Positions 52,154-61,843 of a stretch of DNA of 64,000 bases are shown piece by piece. The notes under the pieces are model-generated. The model did no database searches. It saw nothing but the letters and a program-made list of their open reading frames with translations, and was not told where the DNA came from. The position numbers and the translations under genes are program-made. This DNA comes from Aggregatibacter segnis (GTDB lineage: Bacteria; Pseudomonadota; Gammaproteobacteria; Enterobacterales; Pasteurellaceae): assembly GCF_003130075.1 (NCBI RefSeq), contig NZ_NRCW01000004.1:1-64000 (forward strand), in the 5' to 3' direction. Position 1 is the first letter of the stretch; the number at the start of each line of letters is the position of its first letter.

Positions 52154-53142
52154 TAGTGTTTTCCTCTGGCAAATAATACAAAGATTGGCGCACCGATTAA
52201 GGCCAAAATGGCGCCGGCAGGCACTTCACTTGGGAAATCAACAGCACGGGCAACGGTATCAGCCGCCAACATTAAAATGGCGCCTAATAACATGGACATG
52301 GGTAATGATTTTCGTAGATCATAGCCGATCCAATAACGTGCTAAGTGTGGAATTAACAAACCGATAAAGGCGACTGGGCCGGCTACGCTAACGGCTGAAC
52401 CTACAATTAATAATGCCATGATATTGGCATACCAACGCAGACGGAACAGATTAATTCCCAAGGATTGAGCGGATTCGTCGCTCAAATTGAGTAAATTTAA
52501 GCGGCTGGCAAAGAAGAGGCAAAAGAGAGCGCTCGATAGCACAAACGGCCAAATAGCGTGCCATTCGTTCCAACGGGCGTGAGAAATGCCGCCGGCAAGC
52601 CAACTCATTACCCCAAAGGCGTGATCTTCCGACATAATTAACACTAATTTGGTGAGGGCAGTACACAATAACGACACGGCAATCCCCGCTAAAATAACGC
52701 GACTGCGATCGCCGCTACTGTCTTTCCACGCGTTGCTGATCAACATTACAACCAACCAGCTGATTCCACCGCCGATACTTGCCACTAAGGCAATGCTATA
52801 ACCTGATAATAAGGCCGGGCTAATGGCACTCGCCGTTACCATGGACAAACTTGCGCCGGAATTGACGCTTAGTAGCGTTGGTGAGGCTAGTGGGTTGCGG
52901 GTGATGGTCTGTAATAATGCCCCGGCTACCGCCAAATTGGCGCCTAATGCGATCGCCACTAACGCCCGCGGAAAGCGTAAATCGACCACGGTGATCTTGG
53001 CCAATTCATCGCCATTGGGGAAAAAGGCGTTTAGCGCATCTAATGGTGAAATTTCAATAGGGTAGTATAAAAACAGGCTTCCCCATAACAGGAAAGCCAG
53101 TCCTAGTAGGGGCAAGCCCCAACGAAAAGCTGTGCCAAACAT
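52153..53142 (-). CDS. fecC: Iron(III) dicitrate ABC transporter permease FecC-like
   Basis: This is the first membrane subunit of the ferric citrate importer. The 329-residue FecCD-family protein has LRFPRALVAIALGANLAVAG, NPLASPTLLSVNSGASL and GPVAFIGLLIPHLARYW blocks and about nine membrane segments. It shares single bases with fecB and fecD at its ends. Length is close to that of E. coli FecC. Confidence 0.92.
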   Translation of the reverse strand: MFGTAFRWGLPLLGLAFLLWGSLFLYYPIEISPLDALNAFFPNGDELAKITVVDLRFPRALVAIALGANLAVAGALLQTITRNPLASPTLLSVNSGASLSMVTASAISPALLSGYSIALVASIGGGISWLVVMLISNAWKDSSGDRSRVILAGIAVSLLCTALTKLVLIMSEDHAFGVMSWLAGGISHARWNEWHAIWPFVLSSALFCLFFASRLNLLNLSDESAQSLGINLFRLRWYANIMALLIVGSAVSVAGPVAFIGLLIPHLARYWIGYDLRKSLPMSMLLGAILMLAADTVARAVDFPSEVPAGAILALIGAPIFVLFARGKH

Positions 53143-54035
53143 TATTTTTGATTAACGAATTGTTCAACTTGTTTTGCCATGATCTCACTGGCCGTAATGC
53201 CGCGTCCGCGTGCCCACATATCGGCATTGACGCTAAATACACGTTTGGCTTTTACGGCAGGAATGGCTTGCCATAAAGGTTCAGCTTCCCATTTGCGGAC
53301 GATACTTTCTTGGCGATAGTGGGCGATAAACATATAGTCCGGTTTTTCCATCACTAATTGCTCAAGATTGATTTCAGCAAAGGCTTGAGTGGCGTTTGGT
53401 AATTTTGGCGAGTTAAAACCTAGAACACCAAGGAAGCTGGCGACATAACCACTGTCATTTTGTAAATTGAATTTGTCTTCGCGGGATGTGCCGAAAATTG
53501 CTTTTTTGCCTTTCACATTGATATTTTGCGCAATGCTTTCGATAATTTTATTGTGTTTATCAATTTGCAATTTCATTTCACCGCCTTTGCCGACAACATC
53601 CCCGATTTTTTGTGCCGTATCAAGATTCTCCTGATAGCTCTCATGACGGGAATCAAACATCATGGTCGGAGCGATTTTTTTCAATTCTTCATACACTGCT
53701 GTGTGACGGGAAGGATCAGCGATAATTAAATCGGGTTTTAATGCGGCAATGGCTTCAAGACTTGGTTGTGAACGGGTACCGACAGATTGCCAAGGTTGAA
53801 TCTTATCGCGCACTTCCTGCAAAATACGGGTTTTATCGTTGTCATCGGCAACGCCAACCGGGCTAACACCGACTTGAGCAAGGGCATCAACGAAAGAATA
53901 TTCTAACGCGACAATGCGACTTGGGGTTTGATCAATAGTGAATTCACCTTTAGCATCGGTGACGGTCACAGCACTTGCCGTCACAGAAGCCATAAGGAAA
54001 AGAGAAGTAAGGGTTGCTTTGACGAATTTTTTCAT
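53142..54035 (-). CDS. fecB: Iron(III) dicitrate-binding periplasmic protein
   Basis: FecB binds ferric citrate in the periplasm and delivers it to FecCD. The 297-residue product has signal peptide MKKFVKATLTSLFLMASVTASA. Several segments closely match E. coli FecB as I recall it: GVADDNDKTRILQEVR, PWQSVGTRSQPSLEAIAALK, IADPSRHTAVYEELKKIAP, AIFGTSREDKFNLQ and AHYRQESIVRKWEAEPLWQ. ATG 54035 follows GAGGA; an upstream frame to 54137 would cross the promoter. A Fur-like box overlaps the promoter. No fecA or fecIR is present in the window. Confidence 0.93.
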   Translation of the reverse strand: MKKFVKATLTSLFLMASVTASAVTVTDAKGEFTIDQTPSRIVALEYSFVDALAQVGVSPVGVADDNDKTRILQEVRDKIQPWQSVGTRSQPSLEAIAALKPDLIIADPSRHTAVYEELKKIAPTMMFDSRHESYQENLDTAQKIGDVVGKGGEMKLQIDKHNKIIESIAQNINVKGKKAIFGTSREDKFNLQNDSGYVASFLGVLGFNSPKLPNATQAFAEINLEQLVMEKPDYMFIAHYRQESIVRKWEAEPLWQAIPAVKAKRVFSVNADMWARGRGITASEIMAKQVEQFVNQK

Positions 54036-54080
54036 TTCCGAGTCCTCTATCATCATAAAAACATAAGCGTAAGAGGTTAT

Positions 54081-54118
54081 ATTATACACAGGACTCGGTA
54101 TTGAGAATAATTCTTTTT
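54081..54118 (-). promoter_or_regulatory. Fur-like box and promoter of fecBCDE
   Basis: The sequence TTGAGAATAATTCTTTTT at 54101-54118 has a palindromic AGAATAATTCT core typical of Fur boxes. On the reverse strand a TATAAT (complement of 54081-54086) lies about 17 bases downstream of it, so the box would cover the -35 region. It overlaps the last codons of the upstream phosphoesterase gene. Confidence 0.65.
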
Positions 54119-55191
54119 TAACGTCCGACCACGTCAATGATCATCACTTCCGATTGTGAGCCCAAACGCATCGGCACGCCCCAAAAGCCATAACCTGACG
54201 TGACAAAAAAGTGTCCTTGATTGATTTTTTCATAGCCGTAACTTAAGCGATAAATCAGTTTTACAACAAAATTTGCCGGGAAAATTTGTCCATTATGAGC
54301 GTGCCCGGAAAGCTGAATATCAATGGGCAAATTGGCGTGTTGTTCAATCTCTGTTGGACGATGATCCATTAAAATCACTGGTAATGCCGTATTGACACCT
54401 TTTAGTAATTGCGCCGCTGTTGGTCTGTTTTTAACAAGGTCGTCATTGCGACCAATGAGGGTAAAACGTCCATCAATCACGACACTTTCATCCATCACGG
54501 GAATGATCCCTGCTTTGCGCATTTCCGCTTCAATGCGTTGTTGATCGCCAAAGAAGTCATGGTTTCCCAGGGTGGCATACACGCCAAGTGGGGCTTGTAG
54601 GTTGGCAAAGTGCGGTTGCATTTTCTCCGCTAAATAGGCGTTGACGTTATCATCCATAATGTCACCGGGGAGCAAAATAATATCTACCTTTTCCTGTCGC
54701 ATGATGTCAGCCAAGGTATCTAACTGTGTTGAACCAAACAAACGCCCTAAATGCAAATCGCTTGCCATACCAATGCGTAAAGGTTGTATAGGTTTATCTA
54801 ATTTCACTTGAAAATGGCGAATGGTCGGCACATAAGCGTTGTAACAGGTGGTGGCGATGAAACTGAGAAAAATCACAGGATAAAGCCATTTTATTTGATT
54901 ACGCCATTGTTTGCGAAGCAGGTAAAGAAAAGCCACAATCAGGCTGCTAAATGTTGAAAACAACAATAGAGTGAGAAGCAAGGCGCTTACTCGAAAACTT
55001 TCGGTATAAAGACGCAATGGCGCAGTAGAAACCAAAATATTGAATAGCAAAAAGAGGGTGATGGTCAGCTTAGTGCGTGTTTTGGGGTTGAGATTAAAAA
55101 GCCAGCCGAGTGTACGACTAAAACCGAATAGCATGAGTTGTAAGGCCAGCACGGCAATGGCCATGGTGATGTAGTGTCGGGTTTCCATCAT
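54118..55191 (-). CDS. Membrane-anchored metallophosphoesterase (YkuE/YaeI-like)
   Basis: The 357-residue protein has about four N-terminal membrane segments (up to residue 120). A calcineurin-like phosphoesterase domain follows, with motifs GMASDLHLG, LLPGDIMDD, TLGNHDFF and LSGHAHNGQIFP. Relatives of this layout include YkuE and YaeI, some of which act on phospholipids or UDP-diacylglucosamine; the substrate here is unknown. It ends exactly at the fecB promoter, so transcription could run through into fecBCDE. An uptake signal lies inside (about 54609) and another just upstream (about 55202). Confidence 0.82.
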   Translation of the reverse strand: MMETRHYITMAIAVLALQLMLFGFSRTLGWLFNLNPKTRTKLTITLFLLFNILVSTAPLRLYTESFRVSALLLTLLLFSTFSSLIVAFLYLLRKQWRNQIKWLYPVIFLSFIATTCYNAYVPTIRHFQVKLDKPIQPLRIGMASDLHLGRLFGSTQLDTLADIMRQEKVDIILLPGDIMDDNVNAYLAEKMQPHFANLQAPLGVYATLGNHDFFGDQQRIEAEMRKAGIIPVMDESVVIDGRFTLIGRNDDLVKNRPTAAQLLKGVNTALPVILMDHRPTEIEQHANLPIDIQLSGHAHNGQIFPANFVVKLIYRLSYGYEKINQGHFFVTSGYGFWGVPMRLGSQSEVMIIDVVGR

Positions 55192-55395
55192 TTTTCTGTT
55201 AAAAGTGCGGTTGTTTTATTATGCGTTTATCTTCCAAAAGCAGTGCTTTTTTATCAGAAGAGAGGAGGGCTCGGATAATAATATGGATAAAGGCGCTGCG
55301 CAACGGCACGGTAAATTGATCGTTCCCAATCGGCAATTTTTTCGCTAAAATGCCCACATTTTTTTACTCAACTTTTTAATAACGGAAGAAAATTT

Positions 55396-55725
55396 ATGTT
55401 CGGAAAAGGCGGTTTGGGCAACTTGATGAAACAAGCCCAGCAAATGCAAGATCGTATGCAAAAAATGCAAGAAGAAATTGCACAATTAGAAGTGACCGGC
55501 GAATCAGGCGCAGGACTAGTGAAAATCACGATTAACGGTGCGCATAACTGCCGTCGTATTGACATTGATCCTTCTTTAATGGAAGACGACAAAGAAATGC
55601 TGGAAGACTTAATCGCCGCTGCATTTAATGATGCAGTACGCCGTGCTGAAGAGTTACAAAAAGAAAAAATGGCGTCTGTCACCGCCGGCATGCCATTGCC
55701 GCCGGGCTTCAAAATGCCATTCTAA
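55396..55725 (+). CDS. ybaB: Nucleoid-associated protein YbaB
   Basis: YbaB/EbfC is a small DNA-binding protein that coats the nucleoid. The 109-residue product begins [29 protein letters not shown] and has the [21 protein letters not shown] block, with normal length. It is followed by recR after 78 bases, the usual ybaB-recR pairing. Confidence 0.95.
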   Translation: MFGKGGLGNLMKQAQQMQDRMQKMQEEIAQLEVTGESGAGLVKITINGAHNCRRIDIDPSLMEDDKEMLEDLIAAAFNDAVRRAEELQKEKMASVTAGMPLPPGFKMPF

Positions 55726-55744
55726 AAAAACGTCCGTAAAACTT

Positions 55745-55780
55745 ACCGCACTTTATGACTAAAGTGCGGTTTATTTTTTT
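55745..55780 (+). terminator. Inverted uptake-signal pair between ybaB and recR
   Basis: ACCGCACTTTA (55745-55755) pairs perfectly with TAAAGTGCGGT (55760-55770) around TGAC, and a T run follows. It sits inside the ybaB-recR unit, so it may only reduce read-through to recR. Confidence 0.75.
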
Positions 55781-55803
55781 TCAGTCAATTCACCGAGAAC
55801 CTT

Positions 55804-56406
55804 ATGCAAACCAGTCCCTTGTTAGAAAATTTGATCGAAAGCTTACGTGTATTACCGGGCGTTGGCCCTAAATCCGCACAACGCATGGCGTATCATTTAT
55901 TGCAACGTAACCGTAGTGGCGGTATGCGTTTAGCACAAGGGCTGACTGAAGCCATGTCAAAAATTGGGCATTGTGAGCATTGTCGTACTTTCACGGAAGA
56001 AGAGGTTTGTCATATTTGCAACAACCCTCGCCGTCAAAATTCGGGGTTGCTTTGTGTGGTGGAAATGCCGGCAGATATTCTTGCCATTGAGCAAACCGGG
56101 CAATTTTCTGGGCGTTATTTTGTGCTTATGGGGCATTTATCGCCATTGGACGGCATTGGTCCACGAGAGATCGGCTTGGATTTATTGCAAAAACGTTTAC
56201 AAACAGAATCCTTCAAGGAAGTGATTTTGGCGACAAATCCCACTGTCGAAGGCGATGCCACGGCGAATTACATTGCGGAATTGTGTTTGCAACAAAACGT
56301 CAAAGTCAGCCGCATTGCCCACGGCATTCCGGTGGGCGGTGAATTGGAAATGGTGGATGGCACCACGCTGACCCATTCTTTCTTAGGCCGCCGCGAAATC
56401 GGCTAA
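55804..56406 (+). CDS. recR: Recombination protein RecR
   Basis: RecR works with RecF and RecO to load RecA at gaps. The 200-residue protein has an N-terminal helix-hairpin-helix ([17 protein letters not shown]) and a C4 zinc finger ([21 protein letters not shown]). A Toprim domain ([15 protein letters not shown], then [19 protein letters not shown]) follows. topB starts 29 bases downstream. Confidence 0.96.
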   Translation: MQTSPLLENLIESLRVLPGVGPKSAQRMAYHLLQRNRSGGMRLAQGLTEAMSKIGHCEHCRTFTEEEVCHICNNPRRQNSGLLCVVEMPADILAIEQTGQFSGRYFVLMGHLSPLDGIGPREIGLDLLQKRLQTESFKEVILATNPTVEGDATANYIAELCLQQNVKVSRIAHGIPVGGELEMVDGTTLTHSFLGRREIG

Positions 56407-56435
56407 TCTTTTCTCTCCTCTGCGTTTTCTTGTTT

Positions 56436-58361
56436 ATGCGACTTTTTATAGCAGAAAAACCAAGCCTTGGGCGTGCGATTGCGGATGTTTTGCCGAAACC
56501 GCATCAACGCGGTGATGGCTTTATCAAATGTGGCGATAATGACTGCGTAACTTGGTGCGTAGGGCATTTGCTGGAACAGGCAGAACCCGATGCTTATGAT
56601 GCTCGCTTTAAACAATGGCGTTTAGATGACTTGCCTATCGTCCCGCAAAAGTGGCAGTTGATTCCGAAAAAAGAAACCTATAAACAGCTGAAAACCGTTG
56701 AAAAATTGGTGCAGCAAGCAGATATTCTCGTCAACGCAGGCGACCCGGATCGTGAAGGGCAATTACTGGTGGACGAAGTGTTCAGTTATCTCAATTTACC
56801 ACCGGAAAAACGCAATGCCATTCAGCGTTGTTTAATCAGCGACCTGAACCCAAGTGCGGTAGAAAAAGCCATTAAAAAATTACAACAGAATCGTGATTTT
56901 GTGCCTCTTGCTACCTCCGCATTGGCACGTGCGCGCGCCGATTGGCTCTATGGTATTAACATGACCCGTGCTTACACCATTCGCGGCAGACAAGCAGGGT
57001 ATAACGGTGTGCTTTCTGTTGGGCGAGTGCAAACGCCCGTACTTGGCCTTATCGTACGCCGTGATTTGGAAATTGAACATTTCCAACCAAAAGATTTCTT
57101 TGAGGTGTTGGCTTGGTTGCGTGACCCAAAAGAGGAAGAAACACCGAAGAAATCGACCGCACTTTTTTCTGCGTTATGGCAGCCGAGCAAAGCCTGTGAA
57201 GATTATCAGGACGAGGATGGGCGCGTATTATCTCATGCGTTGGCGGAAAATGTGGTGAAACGCATTACCGACCAACCGGCGGAAGTGACGGATTATTCGG
57301 ATAAACGGGAAAAAGAAACGGCACCGTTGCCCTATTCTTTGTCAGCGTTGCAAATTGATGCAGCCAAGCGGTTCGGGATGTCCGCACAGGAAGTGCTGGA
57401 CACCTGTCAACGTTTGTATGAAACCCATAAATTAATTACGTACCCACGTTCTGATTGTCGTTATTTGCCAAAAGAACATTTTGCTGATCGAATGGCGGTG
57501 ATGAATGCCATTTCTACCCATTTAACGCAATTTCAACCTTTGCCGGAAATTATTGATCCTGAACAAAAAAATCGTTGTTGGAATGATAAAAAAGTCGAAG
57601 CGCACCATGCCATCATCCCGACAGCAAAGAACCGCCCGGTGAGTTTGAGTCCGGCGGAACAACATATTTATTTTCTAATTGCCCGCCAATATTTGATGCA
57701 GTTCTGCCCGGATGCAGAATACCGTAAATGTAAAATTACTTTGAATATTGCCGGTGGGACTTTTGTGGCGCAGGCTCGCAATTTGCAAATTGCCGGTTGG
57801 AAACAGCTTTGGGGCAAAGAAGACAGCGATGATGAACAGCAAGATGCGCTGTTGCCGGTCGTCAAAAAAGGGCAAATGTTGCATTGTGAAAAGGGTGAAA
57901 TTATCAGTAAAAAAACGCAACCGCCAAAACCTTTTACAGATGCGACCTTGCTTTCTGCCATGACGGGCATTGCTCGTTTCGTGCAAGACAAAGAATTGAA
58001 AAAAATTTTGCGTGAAACGGATGGGTTAGGCACGGAAGCGACGCGTGCGGGCATTATTGAATTGTTGTTTAAGCGTGGTTTTCTATATAAAAAAGGGCGT
58101 AATATTCACAGCACAGAGGCGGGACGAATCTTAATTAATGCGTTGCCGGATGTGGCAACACAGCCTGACATGACGGCTCATTGGGAGTCACAGCTTGATG
58201 GTATTAGCCGTAAACAGGCGAGTTATCAGCAATTTATGCAAAACCTCACCCAGCTTTTGCCTGAATTATTGCACTACATTAATTTTTCCGCTTTACGCGA
58301 GTTAAGCCGGTATAATCAAAGCGTGAAAAAGGCTGCGCCGAGAACAAAGAAAAGTGAATGA
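56436..58361 (+). CDS. topB: DNA topoisomerase III
   Basis: TopB is a type IA topoisomerase that decatenates and resolves recombination intermediates. The 641-residue enzyme has the Toprim start [19 protein letters not shown], the acidic [13 protein letters not shown] motif, [16 protein letters not shown], and the active-site Tyr336 in [12 protein letters not shown] use ATG 56436; a TTG at 56430 is possible, and no good Shine-Dalgarno sequence precedes either. It is therefore probably translated weakly or by coupling with recR. An uptake signal sits near 56849. Confidence 0.94.
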   Translation: MRLFIAEKPSLGRAIADVLPKPHQRGDGFIKCGDNDCVTWCVGHLLEQAEPDAYDARFKQWRLDDLPIVPQKWQLIPKKETYKQLKTVEKLVQQADILVNAGDPDREGQLLVDEVFSYLNLPPEKRNAIQRCLISDLNPSAVEKAIKKLQQNRDFVPLATSALARARADWLYGINMTRAYTIRGRQAGYNGVLSVGRVQTPVLGLIVRRDLEIEHFQPKDFFEVLAWLRDPKEEETPKKSTALFSALWQPSKACEDYQDEDGRVLSHALAENVVKRITDQPAEVTDYSDKREKETAPLPYSLSALQIDAAKRFGMSAQEVLDTCQRLYETHKLITYPRSDCRYLPKEHFADRMAVMNAISTHLTQFQPLPEIIDPEQKNRCWNDKKVEAHHAIIPTAKNRPVSLSPAEQHIYFLIARQYLMQFCPDAEYRKCKITLNIAGGTFVAQARNLQIAGWKQLWGKEDSDDEQQDALLPVVKKGQMLHCEKGEIISKKTQPPKPFTDATLLSAMTGIARFVQDKELKKILRETDGLGTEATRAGIIELLFKRGFLYKKGRNIHSTEAGRILINALPDVATQPDMTAHWESQLDGISRKQASYQQFMQNLTQLLPELLHYINFSALRELSRYNQSVKKAAPRTKKSE

Positions 58362-58519
58362 GGGTTAAAAGTGCGGTCGTTTTTCAAAATGTTTTTTTAC
58401 TGATCGAATTTGCACCAAACAGCGTAAAAATACATAAAACAACTTGCGGAGCATCAAGATATCCGCTAATATCTGCGCCGTTATTTTTAATTAGAATTTG
58501 CTAAATCAGAGAAGATAAA

Positions 58520-58870
58520 ATGTACTCAGCTTTGTTAATCATTTATTTGGTCGTTTCCATTGCCCTTATCGCTTTTATCCTGTTACAACAAGGTAAAGGT
58601 GCAGATGCTGGTGCATCTTTTGGTGGTGGCGCATCCGGTACCGTTTTTGGTTCTGCCGGTGCAGGTAACTTCCTTTCTAGAACAACAGCTGTTTTAGCGA
58701 TTATCTTCTTTATTATTAGTATCGTTATTGGCAACATCAATTCGCACAAAAACAATGCAAAACAAGGCGCATTTGATGATTTATCCGGCACAGCTGAACA
58801 AATTCAGCAACAACAGCAAAAAGCACCGGCTGTGTTAGAAACAAAAAATAGCGATATTCCTCAGCAATAA
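58520..58870 (+). CDS. secG: Protein translocase subunit SecG
   Basis: SecG is a small membrane component of the SecYEG channel. The 116-residue protein has two membrane segments (about 3-24 and 52-74) linked by the conserved LLQQGKGADAGASFGGGASGTVFG loop, which is slightly split here. A polar tail rich in Gln follows. It lies just before tRNA-Leu(GAG), as in E. coli. Confidence 0.96.
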   Translation: MYSALLIIYLVVSIALIAFILLQQGKGADAGASFGGGASGTVFGSAGAGNFLSRTTAVLAIIFFIISIVIGNINSHKNNAKQGAFDDLSGTAEQIQQQQQKAPAVLETKNSDIPQQ

Positions 58871-58885
58871 AATTTATCGAATTAA

Positions 58886-58971
58886 GCTCTGGTGGTGGAA
58901 TTGGTAGACACGCTATCTTGAGGGGGTAGTGACCGTAGGTCGTGCGAGTTCAAGTCTCGCTCAGAGCACCA
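58886..58971 (+). tRNA. leuU: tRNA-Leu (GAG anticodon)
   Basis: The acceptor stem pairs GCTCTGG with TCAGAGC (one G-T), followed by A and an encoded CCA. The D arm reads GGAATTGGTAGACA. The anticodon stem-loop is CTATC-TTGAGGG-GGTAG with anticodon GAG. A long variable arm (GTGACCGTAGGTCGTG region) marks it as class II. The T arm is GCGAGTTCAAGTCTCGC. It closely resembles E. coli leuU in sequence and in its place after secG. Confidence 0.95.
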
Positions 58972-58976
58972 ATAAT

Positions 58977-59010
58977 AAAACCTAGCAGAAATGCTAGGTT
59001 TTCTTTTTTC
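58977..59010 (+). terminator. Terminator after tRNA-Leu
   Basis: An 11-bp perfect stem (AAAACCTAGCA / TGCTAGGTTTT) with a 4-base loop is followed by CTTTTTTC, five bases after the tRNA end. Confidence 0.9.
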
Positions 59011-59134
59011 TCCTTTTCTCCTTTTCTAAAATTTCCTTTCTGAAGTGATTTACCTATAATTGTGCTTGCAGTCACTGATTTTAATTGAGTCTGTATTCTG
59101 ATTTCATCTCAAAATCCTAATAAAGGAATTTATT

Positions 59135-59350
59135 ATGCAGAAGATATTTTTCATTTTTGTTGTACTTGGTCTGGTGCAGTTTGCCGTTGCGAAATCGAAT
59201 CATCATGAGGAGTTCAGTTGTGATGAGCGGAAGTATTGCAAAGAAATGCGTTCTTGTGCTGAAGCGAAATACCACTTTAATGTCTGTGGTGAGGGGCGTC
59301 TTGATCGGGATAATGATGGAGTTCCTTGTGAAAATGTTTGTCGTAGATAG
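59135..59350 (+). CDS. Small secreted Excalibur-domain protein
   Basis: The 71-residue product has a signal peptide (MQKIFFIFVVLGLVQFAVA). Its mature part has six cysteines and ends LDRDNDGVPCENVCRR. The DxDxDGxxCE pattern is the Excalibur calcium-binding motif; upstream CSCDERKYCKEM-like cysteines and a CAEAKYHFNVCG block complete the domain. The cell role of such proteins is unknown; they are predicted to be periplasmic or exported. It stands alone between two terminators, with AAGGAA as RBS. Confidence 0.82.
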   Translation: MQKIFFIFVVLGLVQFAVAKSNHHEEFSCDERKYCKEMRSCAEAKYHFNVCGEGRLDRDNDGVPCENVCRR

Positions 59351-59362
59351 TTCGTCGATATA

Positions 59363-59397
59363 AAAAGGCCTTGCTGATTAGCAAGGCTTTCTTTTTG
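59363..59397. terminator. Convergent terminator between the Excalibur gene and nhaA
   Basis: AAAGGCCTTGCT and AGCAAGGCTTT pair around GATT with one bulged base, followed by CTTTTTG. A-rich bases on the left let it also serve nhaA. Confidence 0.75.
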
Positions 59398-59401
59398 CAG
59401 C

Positions 59402-60568
59402 TTAAGGTTGAGCTGTTGTTTTTCTTAATAAAATATAGCCAACAACAGCGGATACCCCTGATCCCAATAAAATCCCTAATCGAGATAGCGTATCAAAGCT
59501 GTTATATGTTGTTTCGCCGAAAGCCAGACCTGCTAAGAACATCGACATGGTAAAACCGATGCCGCAGAGTATTGCAATAGCAAAAATTTGAGCGAAATTA
59601 ACCCCTTGTGGTAACTGGGCAAGACGTAATTTGACCGATAAGTAGCTGAACACAAATACGCCTAATGGTTTTCCGACGATTAATCCGAGTGCGATACCAA
59701 GAGTAAGAGGCGAATTAAGGCTGGATAAGCCCACGTTTTCTAAAGGAACTCCCGCGTTGGAAAAAGCAAATAACGGTAGAATTAAATAAGAGCACCAAGG
59801 CGCTAGAATATGTTCAAATTGGTGTAATGGGCTTGAACCGTTGCGACCTCGCATTGGAATGCAAAAGCCAATAATGACGCCAGCGAGAGTCGCGTGTACG
59901 CCGGATTTTAATACGGATGCCCATAAAATTAAGCCAACGACCATATAGGCGCAGAGTGCGCTGACTTTAAAGCGATTCATAGTGACTAAAATACTGATGG
60001 TCACCATGGCGATAATCAGTGCCGGCGTGCTGAGTTCATGTGAGTAAAAGATCGCAATGACGATAATGGCGCCAAGGTCATCAATAATGGCAAGTGCCAA
60101 TAAAAATACTTTGAGTGGTAAAGGGACGCGCTTACCTAAAAGAGCAACGATGCCAATGGCAAAGGCAATGTCTGTGGCCATGGGAATTGCCCAGCCAGAG
60201 TAAATTTCAGGTGTACCTTGGGCAACCATAAAATAGATTAAGGCCGGAACCACCATCCCACCAATTGCCGCAATAGCAGGGAAAATCGCTTGTTGATAGC
60301 TTGATAGTGAACCTTCCAACATTTCACGTTTGACTTCCATACCAACCAAAACGAAAAAGACTGCCATAAAGCCATCGTTGACCCACATTAATAAAGGTTT
60401 AGCAATGCTGAAAGCACCAAATTGAACGCTGACCGGTGTATCGAGGAAACCGAAGTAATGTTGATTAAAAGAGGTGTTGGCAAGCAGGATAGCCATTGAG
60501 GCAAAAAGTAATAATAGTATGCCGCCTGCTGCTTCTGATTGGAAAAATGTTTGAATACGCCTAATCAA
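59402..60568 (-). CDS. nhaA: Na+/H+ antiporter NhaA (TTG start)
   Basis: NhaA exports sodium in exchange for protons, protecting against salt and alkali. The 388-residue protein has about twelve membrane segments. The [16 protein letters not shown] segment carries the paired aspartates, and an N-terminal [16 protein letters not shown] block is present. The start appears to be TTG 60568 ([15 protein letters not shown]), eight bases after GGGGAG. The 174-base upstream gap is very AT-rich. Confidence 0.94.
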   Translation of the reverse strand: MIRRIQTFFQSEAAGGILLLLFASMAILLANTSFNQHYFGFLDTPVSVQFGAFSIAKPLLMWVNDGFMAVFFVLVGMEVKREMLEGSLSSYQQAIFPAIAAIGGMVVPALIYFMVAQGTPEIYSGWAIPMATDIAFAIGIVALLGKRVPLPLKVFLLALAIIDDLGAIIVIAIFYSHELSTPALIIAMVTISILVTMNRFKVSALCAYMVVGLILWASVLKSGVHATLAGVIIGFCIPMRGRNGSSPLHQFEHILAPWCSYLILPLFAFSNAGVPLENVGLSSLNSPLTLGIALGLIVGKPLGVFVFSYLSVKLRLAQLPQGVNFAQIFAIAILCGIGFTMSMFLAGLAFGETTYNSFDTLSRLGILLGSGVSAVVGYILLRKTTAQP

Positions 60569-60742
60569 TGTGAATACTCCCCAAAATAGATAAATAATTA
60601 AAAAATAAAATATAGATAAGGAGCAAGGAAGTTACCTTAATTTGATGTTTTTTTCAAGAAAATGGCGAATTTATTAATTAAAGATTGTTTAATTAAGGTT
60701 TTTGAATAATTTATTTATTTTGAGTTTTGAAATAAATTGGAA

Positions 60743-61516
60743 CTAATTGAGCGTTTCTAAGTAGGATTTACCCAATTGTTCCATTTGACGTTGAATCCAA
60801 AGTTGTCTGCGCTTGGTATAAGCACTCGGGGCATTGGCTTTATAAATGATCGGATTGGGCAGCGTGGCGGCTAAAAGTGCGGCTTCATTTTGCGATAAAT
60901 TTTTGGCCGGTTTTTTGAAGTAAAAACGGCTGGCAGCCTCTACGCCATAAATGCCTTCGCCAAATTCCGCGATGTTTAAATACACTTCGAGAATACGCTT
61001 TTTGGACCACAAGGTTTCTAACATTAAGGTTGTCGGCACTTCGATTGCTTTGCGTAACCAACTTTGTCCATGCCATAAATAGAGATTTTTGGCGGTTTGT
61101 TGGGAAATGGTGGAGGCACCACGGATTCGATTGCTTTTTTGATTATGCAGAAAAGCCCGTTTAATCGCGGTGAAATCAAAGCCGTAGTGTTCGGGAAAAT
61201 TCTGATCTTCCGCCGCAATCACCGCCAATTGCATTTGCCAAGAAATATCCTCTAAGCTCACCCAATCGTAGCGTGTTTGATAAGTAAAATCACCGGACAA
61301 AATATGAGATACTTTTTGTTCCAGCATATAACTGGAATAGGGAATGGGAATAAAACGAAAGGCAAACGTGACTACTAAAGTAGCAAGTAAAAAACGATAT
61401 AAAAAACGTACCGCACTTTGAGTGGGGAATTTCCTAAAAAGCCGTAATCTGCGCAAGGATAGATTGCGCAGATTGGCTAGCTTGAATGGAAATTTAATGG
61501 TTTTTTTCTTGCGCAT
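60743..61516 (-). CDS. mtgA: Monofunctional biosynthetic peptidoglycan transglycosylase
   Basis: MtgA polymerises glycan strands from lipid II without a transpeptidase domain. The 257-residue GT51 protein has a basic N-terminus, one membrane anchor (about 35-53) and the catalytic [14 protein letters not shown] with the key Glu. The [40 protein letters not shown] and [10 protein letters not shown] motifs follow. It overlaps the end of trpR by 23 bases, so it belongs to the slt-trpR-mtgA unit. Confidence 0.95.
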   Translation of the reverse strand: MRKKKTIKFPFKLANLRNLSLRRLRLFRKFPTQSAVRFLYRFLLATLVVTFAFRFIPIPYSSYMLEQKVSHILSGDFTYQTRYDWVSLEDISWQMQLAVIAAEDQNFPEHYGFDFTAIKRAFLHNQKSNRIRGASTISQQTAKNLYLWHGQSWLRKAIEVPTTLMLETLWSKKRILEVYLNIAEFGEGIYGVEAASRFYFKKPAKNLSQNEAALLAATLPNPIIYKANAPSAYTKRRQLWIQRQMEQLGKSYLETLN

Positions 61517-61802
61517 TGAGTTGCGTTTTTATCCAATCAATAAAAACAGGATCCATGGTTTTTAACATGTTAGATCCCCGAGTGATGGTCGCCGCACTGG
61601 TGTTCAGATTTTGTTGGATCTCCCGTTGTGGCAGCTCTTTATTAAGTAATTGGGCGATAATTTGTAGGCGAAGCCCTAATGCATCACGCTCATCGGGAGT
61701 AAGCAATAAGGTTAATACCTCTTGAGCCTTGCCTTGTTCAAAGGCGGTTTGCAACATATTGAGGAAGGCATTCCATTGTTCTAAATTGCGACTAATATAC
61801 AT
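61494..61802 (-). CDS. trpR: Trp operon repressor
   Basis: TrpR is the tryptophan-activated repressor of trp and related promoters. The 102-residue all-helical protein has [21 protein letters not shown] and the helix-turn-helix [24 protein letters not shown], matching the family in length. An operator-like sequence lies directly upstream, indicating autoregulation. It lies between slt and mtgA, an order also recalled from H. influenzae. Confidence 0.96.
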   Translation of the reverse strand: MYISRNLEQWNAFLNMLQTAFEQGKAQEVLTLLLTPDERDALGLRLQIIAQLLNKELPQREIQQNLNTSAATITRGSNMLKTMDPVFIDWIKTQLNAQEKNH

Positions 61803-61812
61803 ATCAACAATC

Positions 61813-61843
61813 CTATACTATTAAACTAGTCCGGCTAGTATAG
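61813..61843 (-). promoter_or_regulatory. TrpR operator in front of trpR
   Basis: On the reverse strand ACTAGTTTAATAGTATA (within 61813-61830) matches the trp operator pattern ACTAGTT-x-ACTAGT with few changes. Larger arms TATACTA and TAGTATA frame it. It covers the space between the slt stop and the trpR start, where a TTGATC-N17-TAGTTT promoter could lie. Confidence 0.65.

Noticed and set aside
58886-59400. Integrated element at the tRNA-Leu 3' end
   Set aside because: There is no integrase, and I did not see a repeat of the tRNA 3' end downstream. Only one small gene follows before nhaA.
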